From Baylisascaris procyonis (lineage: Eukaryota > Nematoda > Chromadorea > Rhabditida > Ascarididae), in assembly GCA_037389465.1 (NCBI GenBank), contig JAZARR010000082.1:4142501-4206500 (forward strand): a DNA stretch of 64,000 nt, given 5' to 3'. Below are positions 40,521-63,500 of the stretch, one piece after another; the first letter of the stretch is position 1, and each line of letters begins with the position of its first letter. A program made the position numbers and the translations under genes. Under the pieces are notes generated by a model. It had not been told where the DNA came from, did not search any database, and was given only the letters and a program-made list of their open reading frames with translations.

Positions 40521-40600
<80 letters not shown>
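40521..40600. repeat. (TA)n microsatellite
   Basis: A pure TA run of about 80 bp. Confidence 0.95.
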
Positions 40601-40603
<3 letters not shown>

Positions 40604-42197
40604 ACTGAAAACGACAATACTAACCCACTTGTTAAGCTCATTGTTATGTGAATGACAATCGATGCGCCTCGATCAATAAATTCGTTCTATGAATATGAGA
40701 TTTTAGAAGTATTTGCCGTCACTACAATATTAGTTAATAGCTTTTGAATATTTATATAAATGTTTTGGCTTAATAGCAAAGAAACACCCCAATAAATTAT
40801 CTCTAAGAGGACATTAGATATGTGGAAGTAATTGTAAAAAGTAATTGAAAAGTAAAAAAAAATATTGACAATGTTTGTTTGATCTCCGACCTCTTTTAGA
40901 TAGGTGCATGAAATGTTTACTTTTGCTTACTCTTGCTCTTACAAAGATTGCATCATACAGATCGTGTGATGTTGTACTGAAATGATTTAAATATTCAACA
41001 GTTGAATGTTGTTTGTGTATTCATTACAGTAGATATAAGTGCTATTATAGAGATATGAAAAATTGATAGTACAGCATCGAATAGAAGCCCAGTGGGAGAA
41101 TGTCTGCAATGATCGCATTACTTCTCAACTAGAAACAACATCGTTTGTCAAAAGTGCAACAATTGTTGAGTGCAACATATAAATTTGCGTTCGAATCGTT
41201 GGTTAACTATTTCTATAGCTGATATACGCTAGAATATATAAGCTTCTTATTTTGGGTTACTTTTACAACGCCATAAAATTATTGATTAACGATGGATTTG
41301 AATATTTCCTTTGAAATATTTGAAATTTGAAATCCTTTGAAATTTTATTTATCTTCATGAATATTGCTGAAAAGAATTTTTCATAAAATTTTTCATTCCT
41401 TACGGATGAAAGTAATCAAAGAGGAAACTAGTGCTCGCTTAATCAGTTATAAATTCAACAGTTATTGAAATAAGCAATGTTTGATATCTAAGAGTTTAAC
41501 GCCTATAGTTTTACTATATATGCAATAGAAGCTATGAAGCACTAGTATACCTCCTTTTCTTTTGCACTTATTTTTGTTTCTTTTTATGCTTTATGAAGAT
41601 TTAAACAACAAACGTTTTACAACTAATAAGGTAATAGATTTGTTGTGTCGTTTTTTTTACGATTGAAATATTTAATATTTCGCATCGAAATAGACAAAAC
41701 TTTTTTTTGCCTTTTTTGAATGAGAAATTTCACCAAATGATTTCTCATACTTTCATTCATCATATAAAATCACTTATTTTAAATTAAACCAACTAAGATA
41801 TTTTTTTTCTTCTTTTAAATTCATTGTTATTGTATTCTCCTTTTTTAGGCGTTCGCTTATATTCTTTACAATGCTCTATCGTCATTTCTTTCTTTGTGTT
41901 TTTATTTCCTCCTTATTTGGTGAATAAAAATTATTTTATTAAGTATTAAAATAATCGTTATAATTGCTTTTCATGTAAGTATTTGTCTACTATAGTTACT
42001 GTTACAGTTATCTTTTAGAGTTGCTTTTCGTATGGGTACATTTCGTTTGCTCTGTCTTTTGACTGCAATTGGTTGTGCCAAAAAAAAAAAATTAGATGAT
42101 GCCGCTTATTCCAGGCACGTACCGTGTTTTTTAGGTGATTTTATTTCACGCTTCACTGTATTTCAATGAAGCGCCATCGAATGGCGTTCGATAACAA

Positions 42198-42392
42198 TTA
42201 GCCATCATTGTCACTCGCATCTAGAATATTTTCCTCAAAAAGCAATTTGATCGTTATTTGATGGTCTATATTACTAAATAGAGAGTTCCGGTTTTTGTGA
42301 GAGCTAAACACATCGTTATAACGATCTCTATAGAAATAATATCCACCCCTACCAATGATTGTATATCTGCCTTCACTCAATGATTCATACAA
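42198..42392 (-). CDS. Small hypothetical ORF upstream of GGT, divergent
   Basis: This 64-codon frame opposes the GGT gene and ends about 350 bp from its ATG. It starts MYESLSEGRYTIIGRGGYYF and ends LLFEENILDASDNDG. Composition is balanced rather than low-complexity, but I see no signal peptide, domain or splice-linked partner. It could be chance. Confidence 0.18.
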   Translation of the reverse strand: MYESLSEGRYTIIGRGGYYFYRDRYNDVFSSHKNRNSLFSNIDHQITIKLLFEENILDASDNDG

Positions 42393-42740
42393 TCATATAC
42401 ATCCAAATCTAGGTAGATGGCACTATTAGTGCATCGACTACTCTATGATGGAATATTTTCAACGAAACGTTTTTTCAATTCTGTTGCCTAGCGTTGAAAA
42501 TTCCATTCACTTATTCAAGTTAATTTCTAGTTGATGTTGAATTTAATTCAAATCTTTAATAGATGAAATAATTAACATACCAAACGTGTCGTGAATATTA
42601 TGCAAAATAAGGAGTAAATTATATAATATTTTATTGTATTTCGCTATGCAAATTATCTAGCAACTATCGTTAACGCTATTATTTCGAAAAATTATTAAAG
42701 TAATCTAAAATATGATAGCTTCACTGATTGTCACGTCACA

Positions 42741-51505
<8,765 letters not shown>

Positions 51506-51699
51506 ATTTGCTAAATGTGTTGTTGATTTCTTAGTTGCCTTCAATGATTTACTGATTAATGATGATTTCATTCGTTCATCGTAGGATTGTTTGAATTAAA
51601 TTAGGCAATATTTTAGAATAATATTTATCCTTCGAAATAATGAATTAATTGAAGCTAAAGTTGCGCAATTTAAAAAGAAGTTTTTATTTATGTTAATTG

Positions 51700-51705
51700 A
51701 ATAAA
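51700..51705 (+). terminator. Candidate poly(A) signal of the GGT gene
   Basis: An AATAAA hexamer lies about 195 bp after the TGA at 51503-51505, the first perfect hexamer seen downstream. It is plausible but unproven in DNA this AT-rich. Confidence 0.4.
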
Positions 51706-53946
51706 ATGAAGAAAATTTTAATTTTTTTTTTATTCGAAATAAAAATAGAGAAAATATTCAATAACGTTTTGAACTTCTATAATAAATTTATTATTATTCA
51801 TTATCATATTATCATATCATATCATATTCATCCCTGAAAGAAAATTTTTTTATAAACAAAAGGTTTGATGAATATTTTGGGAAATTCTATAATATGAGTG
51901 TTTTTTTAATTGCTTAACTTTTATTTAGTATTTCGATGTGAAATCACTATATTGAGGTAATTAAGAATATTTTTATAAGTTTTTTTTTTTATTTAATGTT
52001 TCGATGTATTTTTTTTCTCAAAGCAAATTGAAATCGGTATTAGAATATAAGGATATTTGAACTTAAAAAAATCAACCACCATAACAAATTTTAAAAAATG
52101 CTATTCTGCTGGAAAAAGAAGGTGATTTAATTAAATGTTGGATGAGTCTGTCTAATGTTTCGAACGATGATTTCCACGGTGGCAAATATCAATAAAGGCC
52201 AATTCCATATGACCATAAAAGGTAATTACAGAATTTTAAAAGTACGTTTTAGATTAGGAAGGATAAACGAGTAAATATTTTGCAAATTGTTGTTTATGAT
52301 TTATAAGCTTGTATCTAATAGTTTCTAAGCTTATTCATCTCATTTTATTTTTAATTACTATTCATTTTAAAATTACTCGAATCTCTAGTCATTCTAAACA
52401 TCAAATAGGTAATGAAATAAAATTTAATCGAAATCAAATAAAATTGCATTGATCATTTGTTTTGAAAATAATAAATATTGATTAATAGTTACACGATTAA
52501 TAGTTATTATTAATTAGCGAGTAATATAGTTATAATAGATTGGCATTGTAGTAATTAGTAACGGGTTATTCGTATTTCACTTTTTAATTATTTTGTAAAT
52601 ATTAATTTCTAATCAATTTCTATTTTATTATTATTTAGTTGAATTGATTGTATTGCTCGTATTTGTTTATTTAATTGTAATTCATTTATTCTCTCAATAA
52701 AATTTCCAATAAGTCAAAAGTAGCAGCAAAAAGCGGTTCATTATTTCCCAATTTACCCAATTATATATTATTGTGAATCATTGAATATAAGTAGAATCCC
52801 AAGCATCGATCAAATTGCACAATTTGACGTTTGCTAACGCAATTATTCAACAATAATTTTACTATCCATCTGCAAAAAAAAAAATCTTTTAAATATTTTG
52901 CTTTTTTTGAATAATGCTAAATTATTGTTTAATTAGCAAATTATTTTCCATCTCTAATATTTAATTTTATCGATTAATGTGCGCAATCTGTTAAAACACT
53001 ATTATATAATTTTAATGATACAAATACAACAACTCTTCGTTGTATTCATTACTTGAATTTAACTGTAATCGATGCTTGCGGTTAGTTATAATTGAGATCT
53101 GGACGCAGAAGGCAACAATATTGAGGAAAAGAGGTCAAAGAGGATAAAGTGGGGAATATTTCAGGCAATAGCACCTGTATAACCCATCGTGCTCCCTCAC
53201 CCCCCTTCCTGCCCCTTCAAAAAAAAAAAAAAAATGCATTCATTTCTGAAGGAGTCTTCATATCGTCTAAACAACATGTTTTGTAGCACAAATTCCTTGC
53301 CGGAAATGCATAAACAGTCAACAACGATAAGGAAAAAAATTTTGCTAGTAGTTGTTCCTCAGTTGAAAGCATTGCACATACAACAGACAGACACAGACAC
53401 ACACTACGCACAGACATCATTTCGCATTAATATACTCTTACGAAGCAAATTTGCATAACTGAAGAGTGCAGTTTATATTGAAATAGAATATGTAAAACGA
53501 CTAAATTAGCATAAAATATGATGGAGGACCTTCGATATGTTTATTGGGATGTTTATTCTTAATAAATTTATTATTGGCGAGTGGTGCGGTGAAGGATTGC
53601 ATGCAAGGCGGCAAACGTTACGAATGACCGAATGACCACTCGAATATTGGAAGATAGCAGAGGAAAGAATCGCGTTTCTCAATCTTCACTTGACCACATA
53701 ATGAGGCCATCTGGTATTGTTCTTGACCATTGCTTGATAATAATTGATATTTCAATAATATTTAATCAATATTAATATTATTAAATCGTTTTTATCGAAT
53801 AATTTACTACAACTTGTCTCTCAAATTTTACGATCACTTATATCGACATATTAAACAAATCAGTTGAGTAGAGATATACTTGAGAGGGAAACATCACCAC
53901 TTACTCGTATTTCTAAATGAAACAATTTCAATCAATATCCACGTAT

Positions 53947-53949
<3 letters not shown>

Positions 53950-54017
<68 letters not shown>
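53950..54017. repeat. (TA)n microsatellite
   Basis: A TA run about 100 bp before the GC-rich island. Confidence 0.95.
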
Positions 54018-54022
<5 letters not shown>

Positions 54023-54109
54023 CGAATTTAATCAATGAAGCATCCTAGTGTGGCGTTACAATATGACAGAAAATATAAGATAAGAGTAAGAAATGTGATC
54101 ATTTTCAAA

Positions 54110-54660
54110 TCTTACTCCTCTCGAAGGCTGACCGCCTCGTTTCGTCAATGCATATAGTCGTCGCGTCATTTCGAATAAGGAAGACGGGTTTCGGATGGCC
54201 GATGGCAATGAGCCTTATCGTGCCGAGGCGAACGCGCTTGGAGATTCCGTTAGGTGGAGTCTGTCGGAATCGGTTAGGAGTCGTTAACGATGCGCATGTC
54301 GATGAACGACTCAACGAAGCCAATGAACTCAACGAACGAACAAACGAATCGAGTCGAATGAATGAATGCCAATTTTCTGCATCAGCCCCGTCGGCTATTC
54401 GATTCTTTCGCTTGGTAGTACATCAATGAGGCAATAGATCGTTTTGGAGGTCTGAGAATGATCGCAAGCTGAATTCTTCCTATCGATGACGTCATTTGGC
54501 TAAAGGGAAGGACCGTCAGAATCGACATGAATGGAGCTTCTGGCGATGCTCCTCTCTGATGGCTCCTTCTTTCACCTCTTCGATGTGGCGATTCATCGTT
54601 TCTTTGCGATGATTCGTGACAACACATATTACAGCGCTGATAAGGAGTGGTACTTGTATT
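54110..54660. promoter_or_regulatory. GC/CpG-rich island upstream of the kinase gene, with CRE palindrome
   Basis: About 550 bp is conspicuously rich in CG dinucleotides in otherwise AT-rich DNA. It includes a perfect CRE/bZIP palindrome TGACGTCA at 54487-54494. Overlapping ORFs exist on both strands (54148-54429 plus; 54382-54627 minus), as CpG-rich DNA tends to give. It lies 0.9-1.4 kb before the kinase start codon. It may be a promoter or enhancer region, or exons of an unrecognised gene. Confidence 0.3.
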
Positions 54661-55538
54661 AGCTGATGCAAGTATTCGGAGCAGTGAATCTCACAGTTGT
54701 TTTTTTTTTTGAATTGTTTCATTTCCCTTTTTTGGGTCAATTAGAAGGCCAGAGAGAGAGAAGAAAGCCTAGGGAGGTAATATCGACCAAGCATCATTCA
54801 GGGCCACCCACCTCTCTGCTTTGCAGTCACATTGTTACAGTTTATATCGGTCTCGAAATCATGCATTTTTCTTCTTACAGGAAGTGGCGGTCCACGATCC
54901 ACGAAAGACGATATGTTTATTTCATCATCTAAAAACAGTTAGTTGTTTGAATAAGAATTTTTTCCTTTTTGTGATAGATATTCGTTGAAAACAAACATTT
55001 TGCGAATCAAATTACTATAAAATCTTGTTATACATCCAACGTTTTTTATGCTCTTCTAATGGAAATTCTTCTAGCTTATAAACGAGCGATGCCTAAATGA
55101 ATGAGATGCGTAATATTTCCAACTTCTTGAGTGAGATTTTTTAGTGAAATCGTTTGTTTGTTTGTTTGTTTTTTTATTTCTGGACTATTACCTATAGAAT
55201 CCTTTATCCATTGTTTATTTTTGAGCGTTATCATTTGTAGACTTTATTTATTTTTGCCTCGGAAGAGTACAGGGGGATAAGAGGAATTTTTTAAATACTA
55301 TATTGCCTTAGGGAAAATATACTTCCGCCTGTAAAAGAATTGGGAAATTTTCATGATTTCAAGTGAATGGCAGCATCATTGTGACGATTGAGAGAGAGAT
55401 ATGAATTTGTGAAAGAGGATGAGTTAGTGGATTAGATAATTTGGCTATTAAGTTAATAAATTTTTTCATGAAAAAGGGGTTTTTTTTTTTTCTAAATCTA
55501 AGTACTATTCCCTAATTGAGTATCGATATTTAACCGTT

Positions 55539-58500
55539 ATGCATCGGCGAACTGGAGCAAGTACTCCATCTTTGTCATTCATTCTACTCATTGATCTCAT
55601 CAAGCCTTCTCATCCCCTCCTTTCTTTACCTCTGTCCATTTGGTACTTGCATCATAAGGCAGCCATCGTTTAATACGGCAAACGAGTGTTTTAGGTTGAG
55701 CGATTATGTGATTGTTTATCTTTATCAGAGAATTTCTTATCAATTATCACTAATGCTATTGATTTTAATTGTTCATTTGTATTCAATTGTATATTAAAAG
55801 TACTGATCAAAAAATTTGCGTCAATGAATTGAAACTTGTTGCTATTATTTTGCGATAGCATAAGCAATCACAATTGTTCGATTATTTTTATTTGAAGGAA
55901 TTTTTTTTTTCAATTTATTTTTATTTATTTTATTTATTTGTGGAGATTTTTTTTAGGTGAAGCTTGTCGAAAATCGAAAAAACGCCGACAAGGAACAAAC
56001 ACAAGTTGTATGTGTCCTTAAATTTATTGTTAAATTTATGAAATTTTTGAGTAATAACGGTCGAATGTCTTAGTTGACTCCGAATATCAGCACCGAATTT
56101 CTTCCAGAAAGATTGATTCTGGAGTTGAGCGCATATTTAGCTTCGAAAACTCGAAGTGAGAGAAAGAATTCGACTTTAAATTCCCAAATTTAAATGAGAT
56201 TATTTATATTTTATTCAAAACGATTAACGCATAAAATCGATGAATTTTTTTTTTATTTCGAATCCTCACGGTTGTTATTTTCCACTAAAGAAACAATATT
56301 CATAACAGTTTTGCATTGGGAGATATGAGAAAATTGAGTTTTGATTTCATTGAGATATAATTAAGTGATTGCACATCTTTAATTTGTATAAATAAGCTCA
56401 GAATTATTCTTACTTTTATGCAGGTTTGTTATTACTTATTTTTCTAGTATTTTTTCATCTATTCTTGATGAACAAAAGCATTGATAGATTATTTGATTTA
56501 CATCGTAATTAAATGCGAAATTAAATACCGTATAATTGTTACAGTATGCCCTATAATTACAATAAATAAGCCCACCCCTCTAGAAATTGCAAAATTTGAT
56601 AGCAAGTTATTGGAGAAGTTTTTTTTTTACATTAAAAAGTTTGAATCTTATGAAGTTTTCCGTAATCTTTAAAACTGGGATTATAGGTTGTCACTTCAGA
56701 TAACTTTTGCAGCATAAAACTTAAATCCGTTCGAATATCCATCTTTCGTTCATAAATCTTTTTTGATGATCTGTTAACAATGATCAACGATTTAAATCTG
56801 ATAAGATGAAAAAAGTACTTTCATTCAGTACTTTTCTATACTCCATTGTTTCGTTTTACTTAAATAGTTAAATGAAGAGTTTGTTGTGGTGAAATATTTT
56901 TAGTATTTTAATTGGTTTGCCGATTTCAAATTCGTTTTTGTTGAGCATTTTGCTTTTTGCTAAGAGATACTCTTCTAGAGGCACTAATAGAACACTTATC
57001 TATGACTGATCTAATGATTGACATTTTAATGTAATTAGATTTAATTTTTTTTTTAAATTTGCAGACAAATCTTTATCACGATCTGGTCGGAAAAGCAGAA
57101 CAAAAAGCCGAAAACCGGCCAATGAAGAGGTATGTTTATATAACAATTAAGCGAATTAGTTTATTTAGGAGATTATTAGAGAAATGCACCAGGAACAATA
57201 ATGTAATATCAGTTTTTAGATTCATGATTGTTACGGATGTATAGATTTGTGGAATAAAGGATGAATGAGTAGAACTTTTAGTGATTTAAACGGATAAACA
57301 CCTATATAATCGCAGAAAAAAAGTAAGCGGGCTATCAAGAGGTGCATAGTGACGTCATTTCCGGTTGAATCGCCGACTTAGCAATTAGAACCATCATGTA
57401 GTTGTCATGAAATCGTGTATAATGACGTACTGATAGGCTAAATTATCGTTTGCCAATGAGAATTGAAATGCAAATATAATTTAGTATGAAATAAGCAACA
57501 ATAAACAGATATATGAATTGTATTATGCATATTTGCAATATTTGCAATGAATAAGCATAGGAATTGATTGAAGTGGAATATTTGAAAACATTCATAAGAG
57601 ATGGTATCAATCGTAGCTTTATTAGATCAATATCCCGTATGCAATGCTAGATAAGTAATGGATTAGTGTCTCATTCATTGTCGCATTTCTGGAAATTTTT
57701 AATATTCTGATCAATTTGCAACGACAAATATAATGCAATCTTTGAGAGCAATAAACTTCATTTCAAAATTATTTATATTTAATGCTTAAATGAAAGAAAT
57801 TTGCATATTTTACGATTAATATAATTTCTAGTGAGAAAATGGATTGCATATAGGGGGATTAGTTGCAAATTGCAAATGTGTTGCGTTTGCATATTGCAAT
57901 GTTTGTGAAGTTATGCGAAGTTATCGAAAGTTTACTGATATTTGACTGTAATCAGCCTTATGTTTATTTCCAACAAGGTATACAATGGACATCTTAAATG
58001 TTATATTGTTATAGCTCGATGATACCGCTCAAACAATTATCCCTGAAACCGATGGAGAAACAGGACCAATGAAGAAACTTATACAAGTACGCTTTAATTG
58101 TTATTTGAAGTGAGAGGTAATAAAATTGTTAATGAAACGAATGAAGTAATTTTCGATTAACGCTGAGAAGTTTTGACTAAGAAAATTACTTTAATGAATT
58201 TTTCTTTTGCCAAATTTAATTTTTTAAGAAATATTATTTTTTTTTTAAAAAAAAGTTTTTACATCGATAGTAATTTTTCTCAAATATTTCATCAAAAATG
58301 CAAAGAAATTGTTCTTCTTTTATGCTTATGAAAATATCCTTCTGAAAGATCTGATAGATGAAAATATCCTTCTCAAAGATCTCATAGATGAAAATATCCT
58401 TCTCAAAGATTTCATAGATGAAAATATCCTTCTTAAAGATCTGATGGATGAAAATACCTTCTTAAAGATTTCATAGTTTAAGGTGGTTTGCACTAGCAAT

Positions 58501-60462
58501 ACTTTGCAAGAGTTCAACATTGCGGAAATTCTGCTTGAAATTTTTGAGTGATTCACTTTTCTAAAATCTAGATTCATTTTTTACTTACATATTGCGCATA
58601 GAGGTTTTTACTACACTCAGTCAGCCGACTGTCTCTTCACATAGTTGCAAAAGCAACTAGATAACAGAGTTGAATGTTGGCCTCAAGCATCTCACATAGC
58701 CCTCATTAATTAGATACCATATCTCATAATAAAACATTTATTAAATTGGAATTTTTTTTGGCATTTAAATTCGAATTTTAAATTAAACTTATATATTTTC
58801 AATAGAATTAAAAATTTTGACAAAAGAAAAACATAAACACATTTAAAATTAAAATCGTTGTAATGTTCATTTATATGACTGATCGTTACTGGTTTTTCTT
58901 TTTTGTTACTTAACTAATATATATGAGAGAAATATATAAGAAATTTTCTATATAATATAATCAGTACATCTATTTTATCTTAAATGAAAGTATTGTTGGC
59001 ATTATCCTTATTGATGTATGTTTAAAAAATTGAGAAAATAATTCGAATCTAAGGGTTTCCGCTTTCCAATTGCCCTCTCCCACTTGTTGCCCCATCATTT
59101 CTCGTATCTTCTTTACTTTTCTTGTGATCACTAAAATTAAATCGGTATTTTTATTCAATTTTTTATAGATTTCATCCGATGAGGCAGGTGGTATGGGACG
59201 ATCAATTGATGATGAACCTTATTATCATGGATTTATGTCACCAAATGAGTGTAGTCCATTATTGAAATCATCAGGTGATTTCCTAGTACGAAAAGTTCAT
59301 ATAGACGATGAGGAACAATATGCAATTAGTGTTCGTGTTGACGAAAGCTCGATAATGAATTTTCTTATAAAACGAAGCAGATCCGTATGTTTCAATTCGT
59401 TTCTTGGTTTATAATTCCAATTCGTCCTCCATTCTTTGATCTGTTATGTATGAAAATAGTCTATATAATATACGGCTCCACATCTATGCAATTATAGTAT
59501 CGTATACTGCTTAATATACCCTCTGGTACCATCTTAAAACTTGAGTGGAGCAATTCATTGCTAAAGTAGAGATTTATGGTGGATAATACGATGGTACCGA
59601 TCAAACGTTTTAAATTTTTGCAGTAGTAATGTCGATTCTTTGAACAAAAGAAATTAAATCTCTGAAGGTGTTACGTTGCAAACGAGGGAGGGTGTGGGGA
59701 TGGAAGGGAGAGGACGAACAATGGCTATCAAACTCATTTTCAAAAAAAATTTCAAATCTTTTCGATTCGATTTCCATTCTAATATTTAAAAATTGCACGT
59801 CCTAACATTAGATGAGCATCACTCAACGCCGATCCAACCACCGCCGATTCTTACCAGCAAATCATCCGTTACTAACATAGATATATTCCCACTCGCATAT
59901 ACATAACAATTGATTAGCTGTTTTAAATACTGCTATAGAGAAATAAATAAGAAGCATTGTGTATATTTCAAGAAAATTTAACTATTTAAAACGTTTTAAT
60001 GAAATATCCTTAACGTGGATAGATTTTCTAAATACACCTTACACTCTTAGTTTATAGCCGAAACTTGAAAAGTAAACCTTTGTCACTCTGAGATCTAACC
60101 AGTGATTGGCAAGTTCTTGAAAGTCACTTGTTTTAAAAGAGGCTGGCTTCATGATGACTTCGAATTTTCCGGTTTTGTCAGCACTTCATGAATCGGGTAC
60201 TATGATTCAACACCTTGCTGGGGATGATCTTCTAAAGTAGCACAATTCATGCTATTGTTTTTTTTTCTTGTTTTCGTTTTTTTTAGAAGCGTCTCTATTA
60301 CGTCTACGGTTATGCGTTCAAAACGATTCCCGACCTAATTGCATATCATACGCGAAATCGATTCCCTCTCAACGGAGACGATATTTGCATTAAGAGAGGA
60401 GTGGAAAAAAGTGAATGGCAACTCTTCCATGAGCAGGTTGATGCACTTTGCAGCATTTTGCT

Positions 60463-60518
<56 letters not shown>

Positions 60519-63500
60519 ATTATCTATCACAACCATTTGAAGGTACTCTGAATTGTTGAAGGCTTTACTTCGTGCTCTAAGTACTTGAAATACTACGAGA
60601 TTGCCCGAACTACTTATTAACATCTCTATATCTCAAGGATTATTGATAAAATGATTTAAAGCTATATATCCAAATGGCCATTATCTTTTAAATTGCTTAT
60701 ATATTTTAAATGTGTAAATTTCAGGTGGAACGAACAAAAAAATTGGGTGAAGGAGCATTCGGTGAGGTATGGCAAGGAACACTCTCATTAGGTGTATTTA
60801 GAGGCCGAATTCCAGTCGCAATTAAAATGCTCCATTCGAGTGTTATATCGATCGATGAACGAATCAGATTTCTACGAGAAGCAAATCTTATGTTGAAATT
60901 AAATCATGTTTGTTTTGTTGTTTTATTGCTTTACGATTATATTATCGTTTTAGATTTTATATTTAATAAAAGTAATTAATATTTTAGGTGAATGTAATCA
61001 AATTTTATGGGGTGGCTGCTACAAGAGAGCCAATAATGATTGTAATGGAATTGGCAAGTGGTGGTTCATTGCTGACAAGAGTTCAAGACCTACAGAATCC
61101 GGTTAGTATCGTTCTTATTCTTTTATCTAACATCTAATGGTGATTAGAGGTCGATCTACTGGAATGAAATTTTATTTGTGAATTTTACAGTGGATTGATG
61201 GAGATATTCATGGGCGAACCAGTTACCATCAAATATATATATATATATATATATATAATCATTTAATCAAGTGCAATTATTTAATAAGACTTTTTTTGGT
61301 ATAAATATTTCAGCCCACCGAATCGGATAAAGTGAGATATTGTTCCGATGTGGCTAATGGACTTGCATATTTAGAATCAATGTGTGTAATTCACAGGTGA
61401 TTGCAATTATCTTCCCATAAATCAAATAGGTTTCATATAAAAAGTTTGAATTGAGAATTTGCTTCTGCAATTTTATCTGAAAATTTTCTGCAATATTTTC
61501 CCTTTATTTTAAATGATGATGAAGGTTATTTAAGGGTAGAAAAATATTTTCACAAGGAAGTTGAATAAGAGGGTTTCTATGCCGTTATTGGGAGTTCAAT
61601 TGAACGCCCTCTATTGTTTCCAATCTCATAAATTAGCATATTTTATTGCCATACCTCACAACAAAAATAACTTTATAAATCATAGTACCAATGAAGTATA
61701 TTCTGCATATTCTTTAAATTATTAGATGATAATGTTGGCGATCGGTTAGGAAATTTTTTTATCTTAGTTATGATGTATTACAAAATAATATTTTGTTTAT
61801 AAATTGTTTAATGTAATGAAGTAGGCAGTTTTGAGTGGCAAAAATACGGAGCTTGTTCCACAACAAGAGGGACAATGAAACCATCCACTTGCAGGAACTA
61901 GGGTGGGAGGAGGATAGGAGGGAGGAGAGAGAAGTTCTGGATCTCTGTGACACCAACTTTCAACGGACCACAACTCTATAGTCCATACATAAACAATAGT
62001 GAGAATAAACTAAAACCACAATGGCTTTCATTACCATACGGCTATGAAACATCGCATGCATTTTTTATCAACAATACTGTAAAGGGTATATCTAAATATA
62101 GTCAGATATCGTATCCTCTTCCTTAATAGTTTTCTTATGGAGTAATTTCTACAGTTTCAATTTTACAGTAATATCCTACTGTAACTTGTATACAATTCGC
62201 ATTAACTTCAAATTTAATCTTAGTGGTGGAATTGGCATTTACAGGGATGTGGCCGCTCGAAATTGTCTTCTTGGAGAGAACGAAACAGTGAAATTGAGTG
62301 ATTTTGGACTCTCTCTATTGGGTATAGCGTATCGCGAGAAACACATGAAAAACGTTCCAGTAAGGTTGGCTATATAATTTATATTTATTTCTTTTAGAAT
62401 AGAAAAGCAATTAAAAGCTATTAAAAAAATACCTTCAAATTAATGTTCAATTTTAGAATGTTTTTTAGCAATACGCCGGGGGATTTTATAGTTGGCTAGT
62501 GATTATTTTTGTGATTTTGAGTCAAGCCTCCCCACACTCCCCTCCCCTGCCACCCCCCACCCAGAAAGAAAAGAAGTGGACCTCCAGAAAATTGAAAACA
62601 GAATTGGTGCGTTTTAAGCGGAGAATCGGAATCGAATCCCCGTGAATACACAAATAATTCGTTTTTTTTCCCACTTTTGGCCTCCTTCCGTTTCAATGCT
62701 CATCGGAATTGCTTCCCTGTTTATTTATATTTATGCCGAAATATGTTGTTATATAAATTGATAACGATGAAGTTATATACATTATCTAATATAAGAGTCG
62801 TAAATATACTTAATTTAATTAATTAATGAACGTAACGCATTGTTAGATAATCTTAATATAGATCCGGACTGTTTAACTTTAGTCAATAGAAGACTAATAT
62901 CACTTTAGTTGTCAATTATAGTATTTTTTAATATAGTATAGTCGATGAAAAGCTAAAAGATAATATGTTGATTTTCATTCGTGTGAATAATTAGGTATTT
63001 TAATTTGTCTATATTGGTTTGAAGAATGAGATCAGACAACATCACAAATCGTTTCGTTAATTCCTTCTCAACTTTATAGAATTGTTTTCACCAGTTTTAT
63101 CGAGCTGTCATTCATGACTTTCCTATGGTCACTTAGAATGAATTCTTTTAGTCGATAATTTCATATAGTTATTGACAGCCGATTGTCGCTAACAAATTAT
63201 TGCATCAGGCATTAATTATTATCATTTTGCAAGGATCATTATGCTTTTTTTTTTAATTAATTTTTTTTTTAAATTTATCCTATGCAACTAATTTTATTTA
63301 ATGAAACTCTTGACGTTGATGTTATTGATAAGAAATGTAAAATAACGTGGGCAATCTTTTATGTCCCTCAGTGAAAAAAAATGTAAAAAAAAATCATTTT
63401 TAATTATCTTAAAATTTGTTGAAGTTGATTCGGTCAACGTGAATTTTAATAAGGAAGATCATCCATAATAACATTATACTCGTCGAATTTCGTAGCTCTC

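Larger units (their letters stand above)
27721..42197. other. Repeat-bearing gene-poor region
   Basis: Apart from the hairpins, TIR element, GC-rich block, duplication and LTR listed separately, I see no secure gene. Around 38.2-39.8 kb several short minus-strand stretches have splice-like borders (for example 39557-39480, open in phase 0 between CACTAG and GTATAT). Competing frames look equally plausible, so no model is offered. Confidence 0.45.
51506..55538. other. Intergenic region between GGT and the kinase gene
   Basis: From the GGT stop to about 53.9 kb the DNA is very AT-rich with no exon seen. It then holds a TA tract, the GC-rich island (54110-54660) and two splice-like borders (donor after 54777; acceptor TTCTTCTTACAG before 54881) without a protein I can recognise. 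Confidence 0.5.

Noticed and set aside
58326..58577. 83-codon minus ORF with RIFSSMRSLR repeats
   Set aside because: Product of the 30-bp minisatellite in kinase intron 4.
62360..62366. Donor GTAAGG at 62360 as the end of kinase exon 10
   Set aside because: It matches the consensus better but leaves phase 0, which cannot join the WLAPE exon. The donor at 62365 restores NVPVRWLAPE.
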